Part shown: positions 25,740 to 34,957 of the stretch, piece by piece | Layout: every line of letters starts with the position of its first letter | Numbering within the stretch: position 1 is the stretch's first letter | DNA from: Streptomyces antimicrobicus | Lineage (GTDB): Bacteria; Actinomycetota; Actinomycetes; Streptomycetales; Streptomycetaceae | Assembly: GCF_020532625.1 (NCBI RefSeq) | Contig: NZ_JAJAUY010000012.1 | Coordinates: forward strand, 20,547-84,546 | DNA length: 64,000 bases | Direction of reading: 5' to 3' | Translations under genes and position numbers: made by a program | Notes under the pieces: model-generated | The model's database searches: none | The model's input: only the letters and a program-made list of their open reading frames with translations | Told to the model about the DNA's origin: nothing

Positions 25740-27131
25740 GTGGACACAGCACGCAGCCAGACGGACTCAGCAGCTCTCGAAGCCGTGTACACGTACCGGA
25801 GCCGTCCGCTCGTGGAACCCGACTTCAGGCGCTTCCCCGGGTGGCGCGAGGTCACCGAGGCCGAGTGGGCCGATCCGCAGTGGCAGCGCGCCCACTGCGT
25901 CAAGGACGCGAGGGGACTGCGCGCGGTCGTCGGCGACCTGCTCGACGAGGAGTTCTACGAGGACTGGGAACAGGACCGGTTGCACCGCGCCACCATGTCG
26001 GTGCTGCTGCCGCCCCAGATGATCAACACCATGGCGCCGGAGGCCTCGGCGGCCCGCCCCGGCGAGCTCACCAAGGCCTTCTACGACGACCCGGTGCGGC
26101 GGTACATGCTGCCGGTGTTCTCCGACCGGCACCCGCACTGGCCCTCGCACCCGATGGCCAGCCGCGACTCGCTGCACGAGCAGGAGATGTGGGTGGTGGA
26201 GGGGCTCACCCACCGCTACCCGACGAAGGTGCTGGCGGAGCTGCTCTCCACCTGCCCCCAGTACTGCGGGCACTGCACCCGGATGGACCTCGTGGGCACC
26301 TCCACCCCGCAGGTCGCCAAGAACAAGCTCCGGCTCAAGCCGGCCGACCGGGCGGAGCAGATCCTCGCCCACCTGCGCGCCTCCCCCGGCATCCGGGACG
26401 TGGTGGTCTCCGGCGGCGACCTGGCGAACATGCCCTGGCCGCGGCTGGAACGCTTCGTGGACGCGCTCCTCGGCATCGACTCGGTCCGTGACATCCGGCT
26501 GGCCAGCAAGGGCCTGATCGGCCTGCCCCAGCACTGGAACTCCGACGCGGTGCTGCGCGGCGTCGAGCGGATCGCCCGCAAGGCCCGCTCCCGCGGGGTG
26601 CGGGTCGCCCTGCACACCCACGCCAACGCCGCCCAGCAGGTCACACCCGGGGTGGCGCGGGCGGCGTGGGCCCTGCTGAACGCCGGTCTGCACGACGTGC
26701 GCAACCAGGGCGTGCTGATGCGCGGGGTGAACGACAGCGCGCACGACCTGCTCGACCTGTGCTTCGCCCTGTCCGACCACGCCGGGATCACTCCGTACTA
26801 CTTCTACATGTGCGACATGATCCCGAACGCCGAGCACTGGCGGGTGCCGCTGCACAGCGCTCAGTTGATCCAGCGTCAGATCATGGGCTATCTCCCGGGG
26901 TTCGCCACCCCGCGCATCGTGTGCGACGTCCCCATGGCCGGCAAGCGGTGGGTGGACCAGGCCGACGCCTACGACCGCGAGCTCGGGGTGTCGCACTGGA
27001 GCAAGAGCTATCTCACCCCGCTGGAGGCGGCGGACCCGGACGCCCACAGCGGCTCGTACCACTACTACGACCCGATCGACACGCTCCCGCTCTCCGGGCA
27101 GCGCTGGTGGCGGGAAACCCGTCAGGGGTAG
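25740..27131 (+). CDS. kamA: L-lysine 2,3-aminomutase (radical SAM), beta-lysine supply
   Basis: A 463-residue KamA-family enzyme. An N-terminal helical part (RFPGWREVTEAEWADPQWQRAHCVKD) precedes the radical SAM cluster motif CPQYCGHCTR (about residues 172-181, CxxYCxxC type), which binds the [4Fe-4S] cluster. SGGDLANMPWPRLERF and the PLP-binding region GVLMRGVNDS follow; homologues bind PLP through a Lys in the C-terminal part. It would isomerise L-lysine to L-beta-lysine, the building block of the streptothricin side chain. The family also contains glutamate and arginine aminomutases; context decides for lysine. The start is uncertain: GTG 25740 is chosen, with GTG 25662 as the longer option; the ribosome site is weak for both. 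Confidence 0.92.
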   Translation: MDTARSQTDSAALEAVYTYRSRPLVEPDFRRFPGWREVTEAEWADPQWQRAHCVKDARGLRAVVGDLLDEEFYEDWEQDRLHRATMSVLLPPQMINTMAPEASAARPGELTKAFYDDPVRRYMLPVFSDRHPHWPSHPMASRDSLHEQEMWVVEGLTHRYPTKVLAELLSTCPQYCGHCTRMDLVGTSTPQVAKNKLRLKPADRAEQILAHLRASPGIRDVVVSGGDLANMPWPRLERFVDALLGIDSVRDIRLASKGLIGLPQHWNSDAVLRGVERIARKARSRGVRVALHTHANAAQQVTPGVARAAWALLNAGLHDVRNQGVLMRGVNDSAHDLLDLCFALSDHAGITPYYFYMCDMIPNAEHWRVPLHSAQLIQRQIMGYLPGFATPRIVCDVPMAGKRWVDQADAYDRELGVSHWSKSYLTPLEAADPDAHSGSYHYYDPIDTLPLSGQRWWRETRQG

Positions 27132-27152
27132 AGAAGGGACAGTTGCACAGCC

Positions 27153-28313
27153 ATGAGCAGTCTCCGTCCACGGCGTGAAGACCCTCCGGTGCTGGAGGAG
27201 TGGTACCGCCGGCACCTGGGCCCGGACATCCACGACATCAGCTCCAGCGGCGTCCACCCGTACACCTTCGCCGAGATACGCGACCTGTGCCGGATACCGG
27301 CCTCGGACCTCGACGCGGTCGTCATGGACGACAGCGTCTCGCAGGGCGGCGCCGGCATCCGGCAGGCCGTGGCCGACCGGTACGCCGGCGGCGACGCCGA
27401 CCGGGTGCTGGTCACCCACGGCTCCAGCGAGGCCATCGCGCTGACGCTGAGCACCCTGCTGCACCCGGGCGACCGGGTGGTGGTCCAGGAGGGCATCTAC
27501 CATTCGCTGGGCCACTACCCGAGGGCTGCGGGCTGCGACGTCGTCACCCTCCCGCTGGCGGCGGTGCGCGACGGCGAGATCGACCCGGAGGTGCTGACCG
27601 CCCTGGTCACCCCCGGCACCGCGGCCGTCGTCGTCAACTTCCCGCACAACCCCACCGGGGTCACCCTGTCGCCCCAGGGCCTGAAGGCGCTGACCGAGCG
27701 GGCCGCGGTCACCGGTGCCGCGCTCGTGTGGGACGCGGCCACCGCCGAGATCGCCCACCGCTGGGAGGTGCTGCCCGATCCCGGGGCGGACGGCGGGGAC
27801 ACCGTGTCGTACGGAACGTTCTCGAAGACGTTCGGGCTGCCCGGGCTGCGGGTGGGCTGGGCCGTCGCCCCGAAGGACCTGCTCACGGCCACCTTCCCGC
27901 TGCGCGACCGGACCACGCTGTTCCTGTCGCCGCTGGTCGAGCTGGTCGCGGAGCGGGCCATGCGCCACGCCGACGCGCTGATCGCCCCGCGGGCGGCCGA
28001 GGCCCGCCGCAACCTCGCGTACCTGACGCAGTGGATGGCCGAGCACGAGGACTTGGTCCGCTGGACCCCGCCGGAGGGCGGGGTGTGCGCGCTGCCGGTC
28101 TTCCGCGAGCTGGAGCGGGCGGGGAGCGGACCGGAGGCGGTGGAGCGGTTCTGCCTGGAACTGCTGGCCCGGCACCGCACCTTGCTGGTCCCGGGGACGG
28201 CGTTCGGCGCGCCGCACGGGGCGCGGCTCGGCTTCGGCGGCCCGGAGGACAGCTTCCGGGCGGGGCTGGCGGGGCTGTCGCAGTTCCTGCGGGCGCGGGG
28301 GGCGGGGCGGTGA
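27153..28313 (+). CDS. orfR: Capreomycidine synthase, PLP-dependent (VioD/OrfR type)
   Basis: A 386-residue class I/II aminotransferase-fold protein. It shows SSGVHPYTFAEIRDLCRIP at the N-terminus, the PLP-phosphate-contact GSSEAIALTLSTLL, NFPHNPTGVTLS with the ring-stacking region, the Asp of VWDAATAEI, and the Schiff-base Lys in SYGTFSKTFGLPGLRVGW (about residue 223). It matches VioD of viomycin and OrfR of streptothricin, which cyclise hydroxylated arginine by elimination and ring closure to (hydroxy)capreomycidine, precursor of streptolidine. GAAGGGA lies upstream of ATG 27153. The stop overlaps the start of the A-T gene (GTGA). Confidence 0.93.
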   Translation: MSSLRPRREDPPVLEEWYRRHLGPDIHDISSSGVHPYTFAEIRDLCRIPASDLDAVVMDDSVSQGGAGIRQAVADRYAGGDADRVLVTHGSSEAIALTLSTLLHPGDRVVVQEGIYHSLGHYPRAAGCDVVTLPLAAVRDGEIDPEVLTALVTPGTAAVVVNFPHNPTGVTLSPQGLKALTERAAVTGAALVWDAATAEIAHRWEVLPDPGADGGDTVSYGTFSKTFGLPGLRVGWAVAPKDLLTATFPLRDRTTLFLSPLVELVAERAMRHADALIAPRAAEARRNLAYLTQWMAEHEDLVRWTPPEGGVCALPVFRELERAGSGPEAVERFCLELLARHRTLLVPGTAFGAPHGARLGFGGPEDSFRAGLAGLSQFLRARGAGR

Positions 28314-30289
28314 CCGCCCCGACGGCAGCCGCCACGGCGTCCGCCCCGGACCGCGGGGCCGTCGCCCCGGGGACCGGGCCGGGGACGCGCCCGGATGCCG
28401 GGTCCGCGCCCGGGCCGGACGTGCTCGACCTGTGGGACCGGTCGGTCCGGGCCCACGGCGACCGGCCCGCGCTGGTGACCCCGCACCGGGTGCTGGCGTA
28501 CCGGGAGGCGGACCGGCTCACCGACGCGTGGGCCGCCGCCCTGGCCGAACGGGGCGCCGGGCCGGGCCGGTTGGTGGGCCTGGCATTCGGCGACCCGGCC
28601 CGCACCGTGCTCGGGATGCTCGCGGCGCTGAAGGCCGGGGCGGGCTTCACCGTCCTGGACGACCGCCTTCCGCCCGCCGCCCGGGCGGCGCTCGTACGGC
28701 GTACGGCTGCGGCGGTGTGGCTGGGAGACGGCGGGCACGCGCCCGCCGGGGCGTTCGTGCCCCCGGCGGACCCCGACGGCGACCCGGGCGGGGCGACGGC
28801 CGCCCGGCCCGCACCGCAGGCCCGCGGCTGCGACGTGGCGTACGTGCTGTTCACCTCCGGCTCGACCGGGCAGCCCAAGGGCACCGTCGTGGAACGCGAC
28901 GCGCTGGGCCGGTTCGCGGTCGCCGTGGCCGAGCGGCTGGAGCTGACGGCGGACGACCGCTGGCTCCAGGTGGCGTCGCTGGGCTTCGACGTGCTGATCG
29001 AGGAGGTCTTCCCGGCGTTCGCCGCCGGCGCGGCCGTCGTGTGCCGGCGCGACACCCTGGCCCTGGACGCCGAGGAGCTCCACATCACCCTGGCCCGGAC
29101 CCGGACCACGGTGGTGGAACTGTCCACGCAGTACTGGCTGGAGTACGCCCGCTGGCTGGCCGCGGCCGACGCGACCACCCCGGCCGGGCTGCGCACGGTG
29201 GTCGTGGGCGGCGAGCGGATGGATCCGCGGCCCTACCGGCAGTGGCAGGCGCGGCAGCCCGCCGCCCTCGCCCATGTCTACGGGCTCACCGAGTGCACCG
29301 TCAGCTCCACCTTCTACACCGGACTGCTGCCCGCGGACGCCGCGGAGGTGCCGCTCGGCACTCCCCTGCGGGACGTGGAGATCAGCATCCGGCGGGACGG
29401 CCGGCCGGTGCCCGACGGCGAGACCGGGGAGATCCACATCGGTGGTCCGCTGCTCGCCCGGGGCTTCCTGGACGACGACGCCGCGACCGCCCGGCGCTTC
29501 GTACCCGATCCGTACGCCGCCGGGCCCGGCGCCCGGGTGTACGTGACGGGCGACCTCGGCCGGATCGACGCCGAGGGCCGGCTCGTCTTCCTCGGGCGGG
29601 TCGACGACCAGGTGAAGATCCGCGGCCACCGGCTGGAGCCGGCCCGGGTGGAGCGCGCCCTGTGCGAGACGCCCGGCGTCGGGCAGGCCGTGGTGTTCCC
29701 CGATCCCGCCACCGGCACCGCGCTGTGGGCGTTCACCGTGCCGGCCGATCCGGCGCTGGCGCCGCTGCCCGGCGAGGCCGTACGGCTGACGGGTGGCGAC
29801 CGGGACGCGCTGGTGGCGGCGCTGGCGGCGCAGTTGCCGGACTGGGCGGTGCCGCGGGTGCTGTACCGGGTGGCCGTGCTGCCGAAGAACCCGCACGGCA
29901 AGATCGACAAGCGGCTGCTGGCCGCGTGGGCGGCCGCCCCGGAGGGACCCGGGGGCGACGCCCCCGGGGCGGGCCGCGGGACGGGCCCCGCTGACGGCCC
30001 CGGGACGGGCCCCGCCGCCGCTCCCGGAGCGGACCCCGCCGACGCTCCCGGGGAGCCGCTCGCCACCGTGCTGGGCCTCTTCCGCGAGGTCCTCGGCGCA
30101 CCGGGGCTCGGCCCCGACGACAACTTCTTCGACCACGGCGGACAGTCCCTGCTCGCCATGCGCCTGCTCGCGCGGCTGCGCGAGTCCCGTCCGGCCGCGG
30201 CCGGGCTGCGCGCGAGCGCCCTGTTCGCCGCGCCCACCCCCCGGCTGCTCGCCGAAGCGCTCGCCGATCGCGGGACGACCGGTCCCTGA
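28310..30289 (+). CDS. NRPS adenylation-carrier (A-T) didomain protein, role unknown
   Basis: A 659-residue protein: Ala/Pro/Gly-rich start (1-40), adenylation domain (about 41-540) and carrier domain (about 580-655). Motifs: A3 LFTSGSTGQPKGT, A4 LGFDVLIEEV, A5 HVYGLTE, A8 GRVDDQVKIRGHRLEPARVE, A10 KNPHGKIDK, and carrier DDNFFDHGGQSLLAMRL. My tentative pocket reading is D-V-E-Q-V-G-V-V-S-K, unlike the two stand-alone A proteins of the cluster. The linker before the carrier is a Gly-Thr/Pro-Ala-Asp repeat. GTG 28310 overlaps the orfR stop. The published three-protein scheme for the beta-lysine chain does not need it; it could tether an amino acid for streptolidine formation, which is speculation. 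Confidence 0.88.
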   Translation: MTAPTAAATASAPDRGAVAPGTGPGTRPDAGSAPGPDVLDLWDRSVRAHGDRPALVTPHRVLAYREADRLTDAWAAALAERGAGPGRLVGLAFGDPARTVLGMLAALKAGAGFTVLDDRLPPAARAALVRRTAAAVWLGDGGHAPAGAFVPPADPDGDPGGATAARPAPQARGCDVAYVLFTSGSTGQPKGTVVERDALGRFAVAVAERLELTADDRWLQVASLGFDVLIEEVFPAFAAGAAVVCRRDTLALDAEELHITLARTRTTVVELSTQYWLEYARWLAAADATTPAGLRTVVVGGERMDPRPYRQWQARQPAALAHVYGLTECTVSSTFYTGLLPADAAEVPLGTPLRDVEISIRRDGRPVPDGETGEIHIGGPLLARGFLDDDAATARRFVPDPYAAGPGARVYVTGDLGRIDAEGRLVFLGRVDDQVKIRGHRLEPARVERALCETPGVGQAVVFPDPATGTALWAFTVPADPALAPLPGEAVRLTGGDRDALVAALAAQLPDWAVPRVLYRVAVLPKNPHGKIDKRLLAAWAAAPEGPGGDAPGAGRGTGPADGPGTGPAAAPGADPADAPGEPLATVLGLFREVLGAPGLGPDDNFFDHGGQSLLAMRLLARLRESRPAAAGLRASALFAAPTPRLLAEALADRGTTGP

Positions 30290-30380
30290 CCACGGCGGCG
30301 TGCACCACCCGAGGGCCCGTGGCAGCGGCTGCGGCCGGCCGCGGGCAGCAACCATCCCCGACCACTCAGCGAGAGTTGGC

Positions 30381-31415
30381 ATGTCGAACCTCACCGACCA
30401 GTCCACGCACAGCTACACCATGACGCCCGACGAGGCCCGCTCCGTCGCGGAGCTCAGCCTCGAACTGGCCGCCCGTTACCCGTCCTTCGGCGACCCCGTC
30501 CTGCTGCGCGACCTGCCGCAGCTGGCGGCGCGGCTGCCCGAGGGCGTGCGGCACTTCCTGCGCGAGTTCAAGCTGGCCGACCGCCACGGCCACGCCCTGA
30601 TCCGCGGGCACGACTTCGACCAGGAGCGCATCGGCCCCACCCCCGACCACTGGCGCGGCCGCGGCCGGCCCGGGCCCGAGTTCCCCGAGGAGCTGCTGCT
30701 GATGCTCTACGCGGCGCTGCTGGGCGAGCCGTTCGGGTGGGCCACCCAGCAGGACGGCCACCTGGTGCACGACATCTTCCCGATCCGGGCGCACGAGAAC
30801 GACCAGCTGGGGATGGGCAGCAAGGAGCTGCTGACCTGGCACACCGAGGACGCCTTCCACCCGTACCGCAGCGATTACCTGATCCTCGGGGCGCTGCGCA
30901 ACCCCGACCACGTCCCGACGACGATCGGCGAGCTGGACCTGTCCTCGCTGTCCGCCGAGGACATCGACATCCTCTTCGAACCGCGCTTCCACATCGCCCC
31001 CGACGAGTCGCACCTGCCGAAGAACAACACCATCGCCTCCGAGGAGGAGGCGGCCCGCTTCGCCACCATCCAGCGCATGATCGACGAACGGCCGCTCGGC
31101 CCGCTCCTCTACGGCTCGCGCGTGGACCCGTACATGCGCCTCGACCCGTACTTCACCTCCGTGCCGGAGGACGACCCCGAGGCCCGGCGCGCCTACGACG
31201 CGCTGTTCAAGGTGGTGGACGCGGCCATGCGGGAGGTCGTGGCGGACCAGGGCGACGTGCTGTTCATCGACAACCACCGCGCGGTGCACGGCCGGCTGCC
31301 GTTCCGGGCGCGTTACGACGGCACCGACCGCTGGCTGAAGCGGGTGTGCGTGACGTCGGACCTGCGGCGCTCACGGGAGATGCGGGCCACGGCGCAGACC
31401 CGGCTGCTGGGCTGA
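30381..31415 (+). CDS. orfP: Arginine hydroxylase, Fe(II)/2-oxoglutarate dependent (VioC/OrfP type)
   Basis: A 344-residue member of the clavaminate-synthase/TauD-like fold. The iron ligands His and Glu lie in LLTWHTEDAFHPYRSDYLILGALRNPD (about 153-180), and the distal His in VLFIDNHRAVHGR (about 302), with an Arg in RWLKRV for 2-oxoglutarate. This text is highly characteristic of VioC (viomycin) and OrfP (streptothricin), which hydroxylate free L-arginine; OrfP performs two hydroxylations to give the dihydroxyarginine used by OrfR. ATG 30381 has GAGAG upstream. The 91 bp after the A-T gene contains no obvious terminator, so it is probably in the same transcript. Confidence 0.94.
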   Translation: MSNLTDQSTHSYTMTPDEARSVAELSLELAARYPSFGDPVLLRDLPQLAARLPEGVRHFLREFKLADRHGHALIRGHDFDQERIGPTPDHWRGRGRPGPEFPEELLLMLYAALLGEPFGWATQQDGHLVHDIFPIRAHENDQLGMGSKELLTWHTEDAFHPYRSDYLILGALRNPDHVPTTIGELDLSSLSAEDIDILFEPRFHIAPDESHLPKNNTIASEEEAARFATIQRMIDERPLGPLLYGSRVDPYMRLDPYFTSVPEDDPEARRAYDALFKVVDAAMREVVADQGDVLFIDNHRAVHGRLPFRARYDGTDRWLKRVCVTSDLRRSREMRATAQTRLLG

Positions 31416-31422
31416 CGCGCCG

Positions 31423-32160
31423 GTGTCCCTCACCCTGACCGATCTCGCCCGGGACCCGGGTCTGCGGCCCGCGGTGGACGCCCTGATCGGCGCCAACATG
31501 CCCGCGTTCATGAGCTGGGAGTCGCCGGGGAACTGGCGCTGGCACGGCATGTACGACCGCCACCCCGGACATCAGCTGTGCCTGGTGGACGGGGACGGGC
31601 GGCTGGTCGCGGCGGCCAACGGGCTGCCGGTCCGCTGGGACGGCTCCCCCGCCTCGCTGCCCGCCGGCAGCGACGAGGTGCTGGTGGAGGCCGTCGACCA
31701 CGGCCCGCCGGACCGGCCGGACGCGGTGTGCATGCTGTCGGTGTCCGTGGACCGGGCGCACCGGGCGGCCGGGCACGCCGAGCGGCTGCTCACCGAGGTC
31801 CGGCGGCGGGCCGCCCGGCACGCCCCCCGGGGTGTGATCATCCCGGTCCGCCCCACCCGCAAGCCGCGCTATCCGCTGATCCCGATCGAGGAGTACGCCG
31901 CCTGGCGGCTGCCCGACGGGCGCCCGTTCGACCCGTGGCTGCGCACCCACACCGAGCTGGGCGCGCGCCAACTGGGCATCGCCGAACGCTCTTTGGTGAT
32001 CCGTCAGCCGGTGTCCCGGTGGGCCGGGTTCCTCGGCCATGCCCTGCCGGGCCCCGGCGAGCACCTCCTGCCCGGCGGCCTGGTGCCGCTGCGCGTCACC
32101 GAGGACGGCTTCGGCACGTACGCCGAGCCCAACGTGTGGGTCCACCACCGCGCCCTGTGA
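31423..32160 (+). CDS. GNAT-like acyltransferase-fold protein of the streptothricin cluster
   Basis: A 245-residue protein starting at GTG 31423, seven bases after the hydroxylase stop. The central part (MLSVSVDRAHRAAGHAERLLTEVRRRAARH) resembles the acyl-CoA-binding beta4-alpha3 region of GNAT acetyltransferases, although the usual Q/RxxGxG/A loop reads HRAAGHA. The flanks (ANMPAFMSWESPGNWRWHGMY, PLIPIEEYAAWRLPDGRPFDPWLRTH) recall uncharacterised biosynthetic GNATs. It is clearly different from the Nat1-type self-resistance enzyme at 43030. Co-directional placement among the streptolidine and sugar genes suggests a biosynthetic step, possibly transient protection by acetylation. No further function can be stated. 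Confidence 0.75.
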   Translation: MSLTLTDLARDPGLRPAVDALIGANMPAFMSWESPGNWRWHGMYDRHPGHQLCLVDGDGRLVAAANGLPVRWDGSPASLPAGSDEVLVEAVDHGPPDRPDAVCMLSVSVDRAHRAAGHAERLLTEVRRRAARHAPRGVIIPVRPTRKPRYPLIPIEEYAAWRLPDGRPFDPWLRTHTELGARQLGIAERSLVIRQPVSRWAGFLGHALPGPGEHLLPGGLVPLRVTEDGFGTYAEPNVWVHHRAL

Positions 32161-32198
32161 GTCCTTCCCCCCTTTCCCGTAGAACCCTGGAGACGACC

Positions 32199-34232
32199 AT
32201 GACTCCCGTACGCCTCGCGATCGTCGGGTGCGGTGCCGCAGCCCGTGGCTGCCATCTGCCCGCCCTGCCCCCGCTCAAGGGGGACGTCCAGCTGACGGCG
32301 CTGATCGACCGTGACCCGCGGCAGGCGGAGGCCGCCCTCGCCCTGTACCGGGAGCTCGGTGGTACCGCTGCCGAGCAGGTGGTGCTGGCCACCGACCCGG
32401 CCCAGGCCGCCGACGCGTTCGACGCCGCCGTCGTGGTGGCCCCGCACACCCTGCACGCGCCGATCGTGCGGGCGCTGCTGGCGGCCGGCAAGCACGTCCT
32501 GCTGGAGAAGCCGATGACCACCACGGTCGAGGACGCCCGCGGCCTGGCCGCCGCTGCCGCGGCCGACGGCGCGCCGGTCCTCGCCATGGCCCATCCGCGC
32601 CGGCTCTTCCCCGCCTACGCCTGGGTCAAGCGGCTCATCGACGGCGGCGAGCTGGGCGAGGTCGTGCGGGTCGACTGGTCCGAGGGCCACCCGTACGCCC
32701 ACGAGCCGGTCTCCTGGTCGATGTTCGACCGGCGGCTCGCGGGCGGCGGGGTCCTCACCGACACCGCCTCCCACGTCTTCGACACCTTGCTGTGGTGGCT
32801 CGGCCCCGACGTGGAGGTGGTCCGCTACGAGGACAACTCCCTCGGCGGGGTGGAGACCGACGCCCACGCGCACCTGCGCTTCGGCGCCACCGACGTCCGC
32901 TGCGACTTCAGCCGCCTGCGTGACCTCGGCATCAGCTGCAAGGTCACCGGCACCCGGGCCACCGTCACCATCGGCACCGACTTCCCGGCCGGCGAGTGCA
33001 CCCTGGTCACCGCGGACGGGGTGGAACTGCACCGCGGTGACGTGGACGCCGTCGCCCCGGCCCAGGGCGAGTGGGAGCTGCTGTTCACCGAGCAGCTCGC
33101 CAACTTCGCGGCGGCCGTGCGCGGGACGGCCGGCGCCCACTCGACCCCGGCGGACGGGGTGCGCGTGGTGGAGCTGATCCAGGAGTGCTACGGCGGCCCG
33201 ACCCGCGAGCGGACCGCGCAGCCGTGGACCACCCGGGGCCAGGACGCCCCGGCCGGTGCGGTCCCGCCGCTCGCCGGGCGGACGGTCGCGGTGACCGGCG
33301 CGAGCGGGTTCATCGGCGGCCGGCTCGTGGAGCGGCTGGTCCTCGGCACGGAGGCCCGGGTGCGGCCCGTCGTCCGGGGCTTCGGGCGCGCCGCGCGGTT
33401 GTCGGTGCTGCCGCAGGACCGGCTGGAGTTCCGCCAGGGCGACCTGCTGGACCCGGCCTCGCTCCGGGTCGCGTTCGAGGGCTGCGACACCGTGGTGCAC
33501 TGCGCGTTCGGCAGCTCCGGCGACGAGACGGGCCGCTGGGCCGCCTCCGTGACGGGCACCGCGAACGTGCTCGCCGCGGCCCGCGCCGCCGGGGTGCGCA
33601 GGGTGGTGCACCTGAGCACCGTCGACGTGTACGACCCGGCCGTCGCGGGCGCCCTGACCGAGGACTCCCCCGCCCGCCCGGCCGACCCCGCCGACCGGGA
33701 GTACGAGCAGCAGAAGCTCGCCGCCGAGCGGCTGGTCGTCGAGGCCCACGGCGAGGGGCTGGAGACGGTGGTGATCCAGCCGGGCGTGGTCCACGGCCCC
33801 TGGGGCGGCCAGTGGACGACCGCCCAACTGCGGCGGCCCGAGGGCGACTTCGCGCAGCTGCCGGCGGCCGGTGAGGGCGGGGTGTGCAACGCCGTGTACG
33901 TCGACGACCTCGCCGAGGCCGTGCTCCTGGCCGTGGGCACCGCGGCCGCCGCCGGTGAGCGGTTCCTCGTGGGCCACCCCGAGGAGCTGCGCTGGGGCAC
34001 CTTCTTCGACGCCGTCCGCGCGCTGCGCGGCCTCGGCGGTCCGGCGACGGTGACCGCCGGGGAGCCGGTGGCGGACTGGGAGCTGGAGCTGTACCGCTCG
34101 ACCGCCCGGGCCGACTACGACAAGGCCCGCCGGGTGCTGGGCTTCACCGCCCGCACCCCGTTCGCCGAGGCGACCGCGCTCACCGCGCAGTGGGCCCGCT
34201 GGGCGGGGGAAGCGCCGGAGGCGGGCGCATGA
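32199..34232 (+). CDS. Fused Gfo/Idh/MocA oxidoreductase and extended SDR epimerase, gulosamine pathway candidate
   Basis: One uninterrupted 677-residue frame with two NAD(P)-binding enzymes. Residues 1-340 are Gfo/Idh/MocA type: AIVGCGAAARG, the EKP motif in VLLEKPMTTT (about 104) and a C-terminal beta-sheet domain. After a linker of about 20 residues (around 345-360), residues 361-670 are an extended SDR: TGASGFIGGRLVERL (about 365), VHLSTVDVYD and the catalytic Tyr-Lys pair in YEQQK (about 501). Gulosamine differs from glucosamine at C3 and C4, so an oxidoreductase acting at C3 joined to an SDR acting at C4 would fit conversion of an N-acetylhexosamine to N-acetylgulosamine (inference). 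Its stop overlaps the PIG-L deacetylase start. Confidence 0.88.
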   Translation: MTPVRLAIVGCGAAARGCHLPALPPLKGDVQLTALIDRDPRQAEAALALYRELGGTAAEQVVLATDPAQAADAFDAAVVVAPHTLHAPIVRALLAAGKHVLLEKPMTTTVEDARGLAAAAAADGAPVLAMAHPRRLFPAYAWVKRLIDGGELGEVVRVDWSEGHPYAHEPVSWSMFDRRLAGGGVLTDTASHVFDTLLWWLGPDVEVVRYEDNSLGGVETDAHAHLRFGATDVRCDFSRLRDLGISCKVTGTRATVTIGTDFPAGECTLVTADGVELHRGDVDAVAPAQGEWELLFTEQLANFAAAVRGTAGAHSTPADGVRVVELIQECYGGPTRERTAQPWTTRGQDAPAGAVPPLAGRTVAVTGASGFIGGRLVERLVLGTEARVRPVVRGFGRAARLSVLPQDRLEFRQGDLLDPASLRVAFEGCDTVVHCAFGSSGDETGRWAASVTGTANVLAAARAAGVRRVVHLSTVDVYDPAVAGALTEDSPARPADPADREYEQQKLAAERLVVEAHGEGLETVVIQPGVVHGPWGGQWTTAQLRRPEGDFAQLPAAGEGGVCNAVYVDDLAEAVLLAVGTAAAAGERFLVGHPEELRWGTFFDAVRALRGLGGPATVTAGEPVADWELELYRSTARADYDKARRVLGFTARTPFAEATALTAQWARWAGEAPEAGA

Positions 34233-34957
34233 GCGGCGGCACGCAGGCCGGGGCGGGGGTCACCGACGTCCTAGTGGTCGCTCCGCACCCCGACGACGAC
34301 GTGATCGGCTGCGGCGGCTCCATCGCCAAGCACGTGCGCGACGGCGCCCGGGTGACGGTGGTGATCGTGATCGGCCGCGAGCGCAGCGCGCTCGACGACG
34401 CGGTCACGGACGAGGAGTTCGCCGCCGAGACCGAGGCCGCCGCGAAGGCCCTGGGGGTGCACCGCTGCATCCGCTTCGACGAGCCCTCGCGCGACTTCGC
34501 CCTGTCCCGGCGGGTCCACCTGGACCTCGTACGGGTGCTGCGCGAGGTGCGGCCGCAGGTGGTGTACCTGCCGCACGACAACGACGACGACGTCGAGCAC
34601 CGCATGGTGCACCAACTCACCGTCGAGGCGCTGTGGATGGCCCGCTCGGAGTTCTTCCAGGAGGCCGGCGGGCCACCGCTGCCGGCGCCCCGGCTGGTGC
34701 TCGGGTACGAGGTGTGGGCGCCGATGGCCCGCTTCCAGTACGCCGAGGACATCGGCGGCCAGATCGAGACCAAGGTGGAGGCGATGCGCGCGTACGTCTC
34801 CCAGCTGCGGCACGCCGCGTGGGACGAGGGCGTCCGGGGCCTGGCCCGCTACCGCGGGGCGGTGTCCTCCGGCTCGGGCTACGCGGAGGTGTTCCAGGTG
34901 CTGAGCCTGACCGCCCCGCCGCCGCCCGCCGCGGCGGGAGGGGGCGGCCGTGACTGA
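34229..34957 (+). CDS. PIG-L family N-deacetylase
   Basis: A 242-residue zinc deacetylase of the LmbE/MshB family. The PHPDDD motif in VVAPHPDDDVIGCGGSIAKH (about 19-38) gives the metal ligands and base, and the third ligand lies in LPHDNDDDVEHRMVH (HxxH, about 113-125). These enzymes deacetylate N-acetylated amino sugars. In the cluster it probably removes the N-acetyl group from the gulosamine, before or after transfer to streptolidine. ATG 34229 overlaps the stop of the upstream fusion gene (ATGA). The next gene starts 8 bases before its stop, so translation is coupled on both sides. Confidence 0.9.
   Translation: MSGGTQAGAGVTDVLVVAPHPDDDVIGCGGSIAKHVRDGARVTVVIVIGRERSALDDAVTDEEFAAETEAAAKALGVHRCIRFDEPSRDFALSRRVHLDLVRVLREVRPQVVYLPHDNDDDVEHRMVHQLTVEALWMARSEFFQEAGGPPLPAPRLVLGYEVWAPMARFQYAEDIGGQIETKVEAMRAYVSQLRHAAWDEGVRGLARYRGAVSSGSGYAEVFQVLSLTAPPPPAAAGGGGRD

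Noticed and set aside
27515..30406. Long open frame on the minus strand opposite orfR and the A-T gene
   Set aside because: It is the antisense shadow of strong coding sequence in high-GC DNA; the translation has no recognisable domain while the plus strand has complete motifs.
32199..34232. Possibility that the MocA and SDR parts are two genes
   Set aside because: No stop codon or frame change between them, and no internal start with ribosome site around 33,220-33,290.
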